Shown: positions 61,626 to 64,000 of the stretch, piece after piece
Layout: each line of letters starts with the position of its first letter
Numbering within the stretch: position 1 is the stretch's first letter
Source of the DNA: Undibacterium sp049340185
Lineage (GTDB): Bacteria; Pseudomonadota; Gammaproteobacteria; Burkholderiales; Burkholderiaceae_D
Reading direction: 5' to 3'
Assembly (NCBI RefSeq): GCF_049340185.1
Contig: NZ_JBMPPC010000009.1
Coordinates: 62,001 to 126,000, forward strand
DNA: 64,000 bases
Made by a program: the position numbers and the translations under genes
Notes under the pieces: generated by a model
The model's input: the letters and a program-made list of their open reading frames with translations, nothing else
The model's database searches: none
What the model was told of the DNA's origin: nothing

Positions 61626-62407
61626 AGTAGCCATCCTGGTTTGCGTTTTTCTAAGAATGAACGGACACCTTCGCGCCCCTCTTCCGATGCGCGTATATGG
61701 GCGATGCCTTCAACTGTTGCGGCAATCAGTTCACCGGTGAGTTCACGACTGGCAACCTCCTGCACCAGACGCTTTGCCTGCCTCACTGCATTCGGACTGT
61801 TTGACACCAGCGACTTAACGATCTCTGCAACTTTTTCGTCAAGCGTTTCCGCGCTGACCAGTTCATGTACGAAGCCGATCCGATGCGCTTCTGCCGCGCT
61901 GAAACGCTCCGCCGTGATGAAATACCGCCGCGCCGCACTTTCTCCCATCGCCTTAATCACGTAGGGAGAAATCGTCGCTGGAATCAAACCAAGCTTGACT
62001 TCACTTAAACAATAATTCGCACCATCTGCACTGACCACGATATCGCAGGCAGCAACCAATCCCATCCCGCCCGCGTAGCAATCACCCTGCACTTTGGCAA
62101 CCACTGGTTTGCTACAGGTATAAATCGTGCGCAACATCTCGGCCAGTTGCCCCGCATCGGCAATGTTTTCCGCATGCGAATAACCAGCCATCTTCTTCAT
62201 CCAGTTCAGGTCAGCACCTGCACAAAACGCCGGGCCATTCGCTGCCAGTACCACAGCACGGATCGTGGCATCGGCATCGAGCTCACGAAATACCTGCGTG
62301 ATTTCGGCAATCGTTGTTTCATTAAAGGCGTTGCGGACGTCGGGACGATTGAGAGTCACAGTCGCTATCGCGGCTAATCTATTTAATTGTAAAGACTGAT
62401 AATCCAT
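61622..62407 (-). CDS. liuC: Methylglutaconyl-CoA hydratase (enoyl-CoA hydratase family)
   Basis: 261 residues, crotonase fold. Segments: VTLNRPDVRNAFNETTIAEI (about 17-36), FCAGADLNWMKKMAGYS (oxyanion hole, about 61-77), VQGDCYAGGMGLVAACDIVV (about 106-125) and SEVKLGLIPATISPYVIKAM (catalytic Glu). The ADLNWMKKM pattern and the neighbouring liuB and liuD genes support hydration of 3-methylglutaconyl-CoA to HMG-CoA. It is followed immediately (ATGA) by the DUF1569 gene. Weak Shine-Dalgarno. Confidence 0.9.
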   Translation of the reverse strand: MDYQSLQLNRLAAIATVTLNRPDVRNAFNETTIAEITQVFRELDADATIRAVVLAANGPAFCAGADLNWMKKMAGYSHAENIADAGQLAEMLRTIYTCSKPVVAKVQGDCYAGGMGLVAACDIVVSADGANYCLSEVKLGLIPATISPYVIKAMGESAARRYFITAERFSAAEAHRIGFVHELVSAETLDEKVAEIVKSLVSNSPNAVRQAKRLVQEVASRELTGELIAATVEGIAHIRASEEGREGVRSFLEKRKPGWLL

Positions 62408-62409
62408 GT

Positions 62410-63264
62410 TTATCTAAGTGCTCCAATTTTTTGGATAAATAACATCACATCAGTTTTCCAGCCCTCGACGTTTTTTCCATTACTAAAAAAAGCATGTCCA
62501 TCATCTCCGAATGGAGCTGGAGTAATAAACGTCACATCAACTGATTTCTCTTTGTAAGCCTGATGTAGGCGACTAGCAATCGCAGGACCAAAGTAGTGAT
62601 CATTTTGTGCATAGAACCACAACATAGGAACTTTGGTCGTTGCAGCAAACTCTGCAAACGTCTGATACAAGCGCTCAGGATTGCATACTGTATCGGCATT
62701 TTGCGAACCACGTCCTCCAGCAAAATTGACAACCCCAATGACACCTGGGAGATTTTGACTTGCCAGTGCCAGAACGCCGAAACCACCAGCCGACTGACCT
62801 ACTAATACGATCCTTGATACATCAATATATGGTTTGCTTTTGGCATACTCGATCGCCGCTTCAATATCTTTAGCTGTTTCCAGGCCAGCTTCTTTATAAG
62901 CAGGTGAAGAACAGGAGAAATAATTTTCTGCCCAGGGGCCTGTAGATTTGCCATAACCACGCCGTACTGGATTCAATACAACGAAGCCCTCATTGGCCAT
63001 CGCCCGCGATTGCGCAGGATAGCGCCCACTGAGGTTGATCCGGTCTGCCGGATTACGCGGGCTACCGTGATTAATCAATAGCAACGGAAAAGGCCCTGTA
63101 CCCTCAGGCTTAAATTCTGTCGCCTCCAAGGTCACCTCCTTCGTACCCCAGAATCCCTTTACCTGCATTGGAATCTGTACCGTTTGTTCGCTGATCTGGC
63201 TTGCAAACAGCGACGATGACACGAGAAGTAACGAGCACATCGCCAATAAATATTTCTGATTCAT
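62410..63264 (-). CDS. Exported alpha/beta hydrolase (dienelactone-hydrolase/prolyl-oligopeptidase-like)
   Basis: 284 residues from ATG 63264, with a signal peptide (KYLLAMCSLLLVSSSLFASQ). Segments: FPLLLINHGSPRNPADRINL (oxyanion, about 59-78), FVVLNPVRRGYGKSTG, nucleophile in IVLVGQSAGGFGVLALA (Ser about 161), a late Asp in WFYAQNDHYFG and His in FGDDGHAFFSN. Periplasmic or secreted esterase/peptidase; substrate unknown. It sits between liuB and liuC (2 bp before liuC), an unusual insertion into the leucine cluster. An in-frame GTG at 63273 is possible. Confidence 0.82.
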   Translation of the reverse strand: MNQKYLLAMCSLLLVSSSLFASQISEQTVQIPMQVKGFWGTKEVTLEATEFKPEGTGPFPLLLINHGSPRNPADRINLSGRYPAQSRAMANEGFVVLNPVRRGYGKSTGPWAENYFSCSSPAYKEAGLETAKDIEAAIEYAKSKPYIDVSRIVLVGQSAGGFGVLALASQNLPGVIGVVNFAGGRGSQNADTVCNPERLYQTFAEFAATTKVPMLWFYAQNDHYFGPAIASRLHQAYKEKSVDVTFITPAPFGDDGHAFFSNGKNVEGWKTDVMLFIQKIGALR

Positions 63265-63412
63265 TCTGCCCACTCTTTTTTAGGCTCAGTCGATTTCATG
63301 ATTTTCTGAAACTCTGACAAATATAAACATTAGTAGTGCCTGACACACTTCTCTCGTTAAGCTTTCTTCATACTGTCAAATCATTTACAGAAATAAGCAA
63401 GCAGCTATAAAT

Positions 63413-64000
63413 TTACATCCTGAACAAGCCAAATTTCACATCAGGAATAGGCGCATTCAATGCGGCTGACAAACCTAATCCCAAGACCATCCGCGTGTCT
63501 GCCGGATCAATAACGCCGTCGTCCCACAAGCGTGCCGAGGCGTAATACGGATGTCCCTGATGCTCATATTGTTCTTTGATGGGCTGTTTGAAAGCGGCTT
63601 CTTCATCCGCCGTCCAGCTGCCGCCTTTACCTTCGATACCGTCGCGCTTAACGGTCGCCAGAACGCTGGCGGCTTGCTCCCCCCCCATGACGGAGATACG
63701 TGCATTTGGCCACATCCACATAAAGCGTGGAGAGAAAGCGCGACCGCACATGCCGTAGTTACCGGCACCAAAACTACCGCCGATAATGACAGTGAACTTT
63801 GGTACATTGGCCGTGGCGACAGCAGTCACCATCTTTGCACCGTTGCGGGCAATGCCTTCGTTCTCGTATTTGCGCCCGACCATGAACCCGGTGATATTCT
63901 GCAAAAATACCAAGGGGATTTTACGCTGGCAGCATAGCTCAATAAAGTGCGTACCCTTTAAGGCAGACTCAGAAAAAAGAATACCGTTATTCGCGATAAT
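63413..64000 (-). CDS. liuB: 3-methylcrotonyl-CoA carboxylase beta subunit, C-terminal part (partial)
   Basis: The C-terminal 195 residues of a carboxyltransferase; the gene continues beyond the right edge (the frame is open to 64000). Segments: IIANNGILFSESALKGTHFI, IPLVFLQNITGFMVGRKYEN (about 28-47 of the fragment), GNYGMCGRAFSPRFMWMWPN and the C-terminal VIDPADTRMVLGLGLSAALN are characteristic of acyl-CoA carboxylase beta chains of the MCC type. It forms the heteromeric carboxylase with LiuD. The open frame from 63913 is only an internal TTG, not the start. Confidence 0.93.
   Translation of the reverse strand: MIANNGILFSESALKGTHFIELCCQRKIPLVFLQNITGFMVGRKYENEGIARNGAKMVTAVATANVPKFTVIIGGSFGAGNYGMCGRAFSPRFMWMWPNARISVMGGEQAASVLATVKRDGIEGKGGSWTADEEAAFKQPIKEQYEHQGHPYYASARLWDDGVIDPADTRMVLGLGLSAALNAPIPDVKFGLFRM

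Noticed and set aside
1..64000. tRNA, rRNA, transposase, integrase, prophage genes
   Set aside because: None recognised by reading; a short tRNA could be missed because no covariance search was run.

Overview
The window looks like a chromosomal contig of a betaproteobacterium, most likely family Oxalobacteraceae (Undibacterium / Herminiimonas / Janthinobacterium type). This is inferred from protein character, moderate GC, and the bioAFDB plus liu gene set; it was not tested by any search. It contains one scaffold gap (N run 52217-52307), no rRNA or tRNA gene that I can recognise, no CRISPR array and no recognisable transposase. Most of it is ordinary metabolic, transport and signalling content.

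Layout. 1-5165: the start of a nitronate monooxygenase gene divergent from a TetR regulator, a crotonase-family enzyme, a DUF1801 protein and a SNF2-type helicase. 5166-13754: a tandem noncoding repeat, an acyltransferase-3 membrane protein, a lipoprotein esterase, an MBL-fold hydrolase, YbaK and DUF1289 proteins, a PilZ protein, a BaiN/HI0933-like flavoprotein and an orphan sugar-type binding protein. 14147-15860: a GIN-domain / DUF1700 pair.

16072-22192 is the most interesting region. It is a compact minus-strand gene run: a 72-aa peptide, a periplasmic-TPR/GGDEF protein, a tetrapyrrole-methylase-fold SAM methyltransferase, a cytosolic TPR/GGDEF protein and GlpD. The methyltransferase carries the hallmarks of the borosin (OphMA/SonM) backbone N-methyltransferases, and the 72-aa peptide resembles a split-borosin precursor (SonA type) with a leader domain and a short C-terminal core. 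I interpret this as a split borosin RiPP operon with two diguanylate cyclases embedded in it. A good sigma-70-like promoter precedes the precursor.

22420-25025: a strictosidine-synthase-like protein, a periplasmic binding protein and a DEDD exonuclease. 25417-34484: a long minus-strand block holding a copper-type multicopper oxidase, a TolC-family lipoprotein, a Cys/His-rich exported protein, a MacA/MacB-like tripartite pump and an ABC-2 exporter. 34639-36434: an M14 peptidase and an alpha/beta hydrolase. 37395-39950: ergothioneine genes egtD and egtB with a DUF427 protein. 40092-44685: a PilT/PilU-like ATPase, a membrane zinc-ribbon protein, an alpha/beta hydrolase and a DksA-like protein lacking most zinc ligands. 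44685-50708: a 1120-residue GAF/PAS/GGDEF/EAL protein and an unusual trypsin-NUC1 endonuclease fusion. 51443-52514: a duplicated palindromic intergenic repeat around the N gap. 52515-64000: leucine-degradation genes (liuE, liuD, liuC, liuB) wrapped around a bioA-bioF-bioD-bioB operon. This joins biotin synthesis to the biotin-dependent methylcrotonyl-CoA carboxylase.

A modular noncoding repeat family recurs in the spacers (5220-5692, 10797-11122, 44108-44400, 48141-48385, 50988-51190). Several spacers also carry short perfect or near-perfect tandem arrays with 9-, 11-, 12- or 14-bp units.
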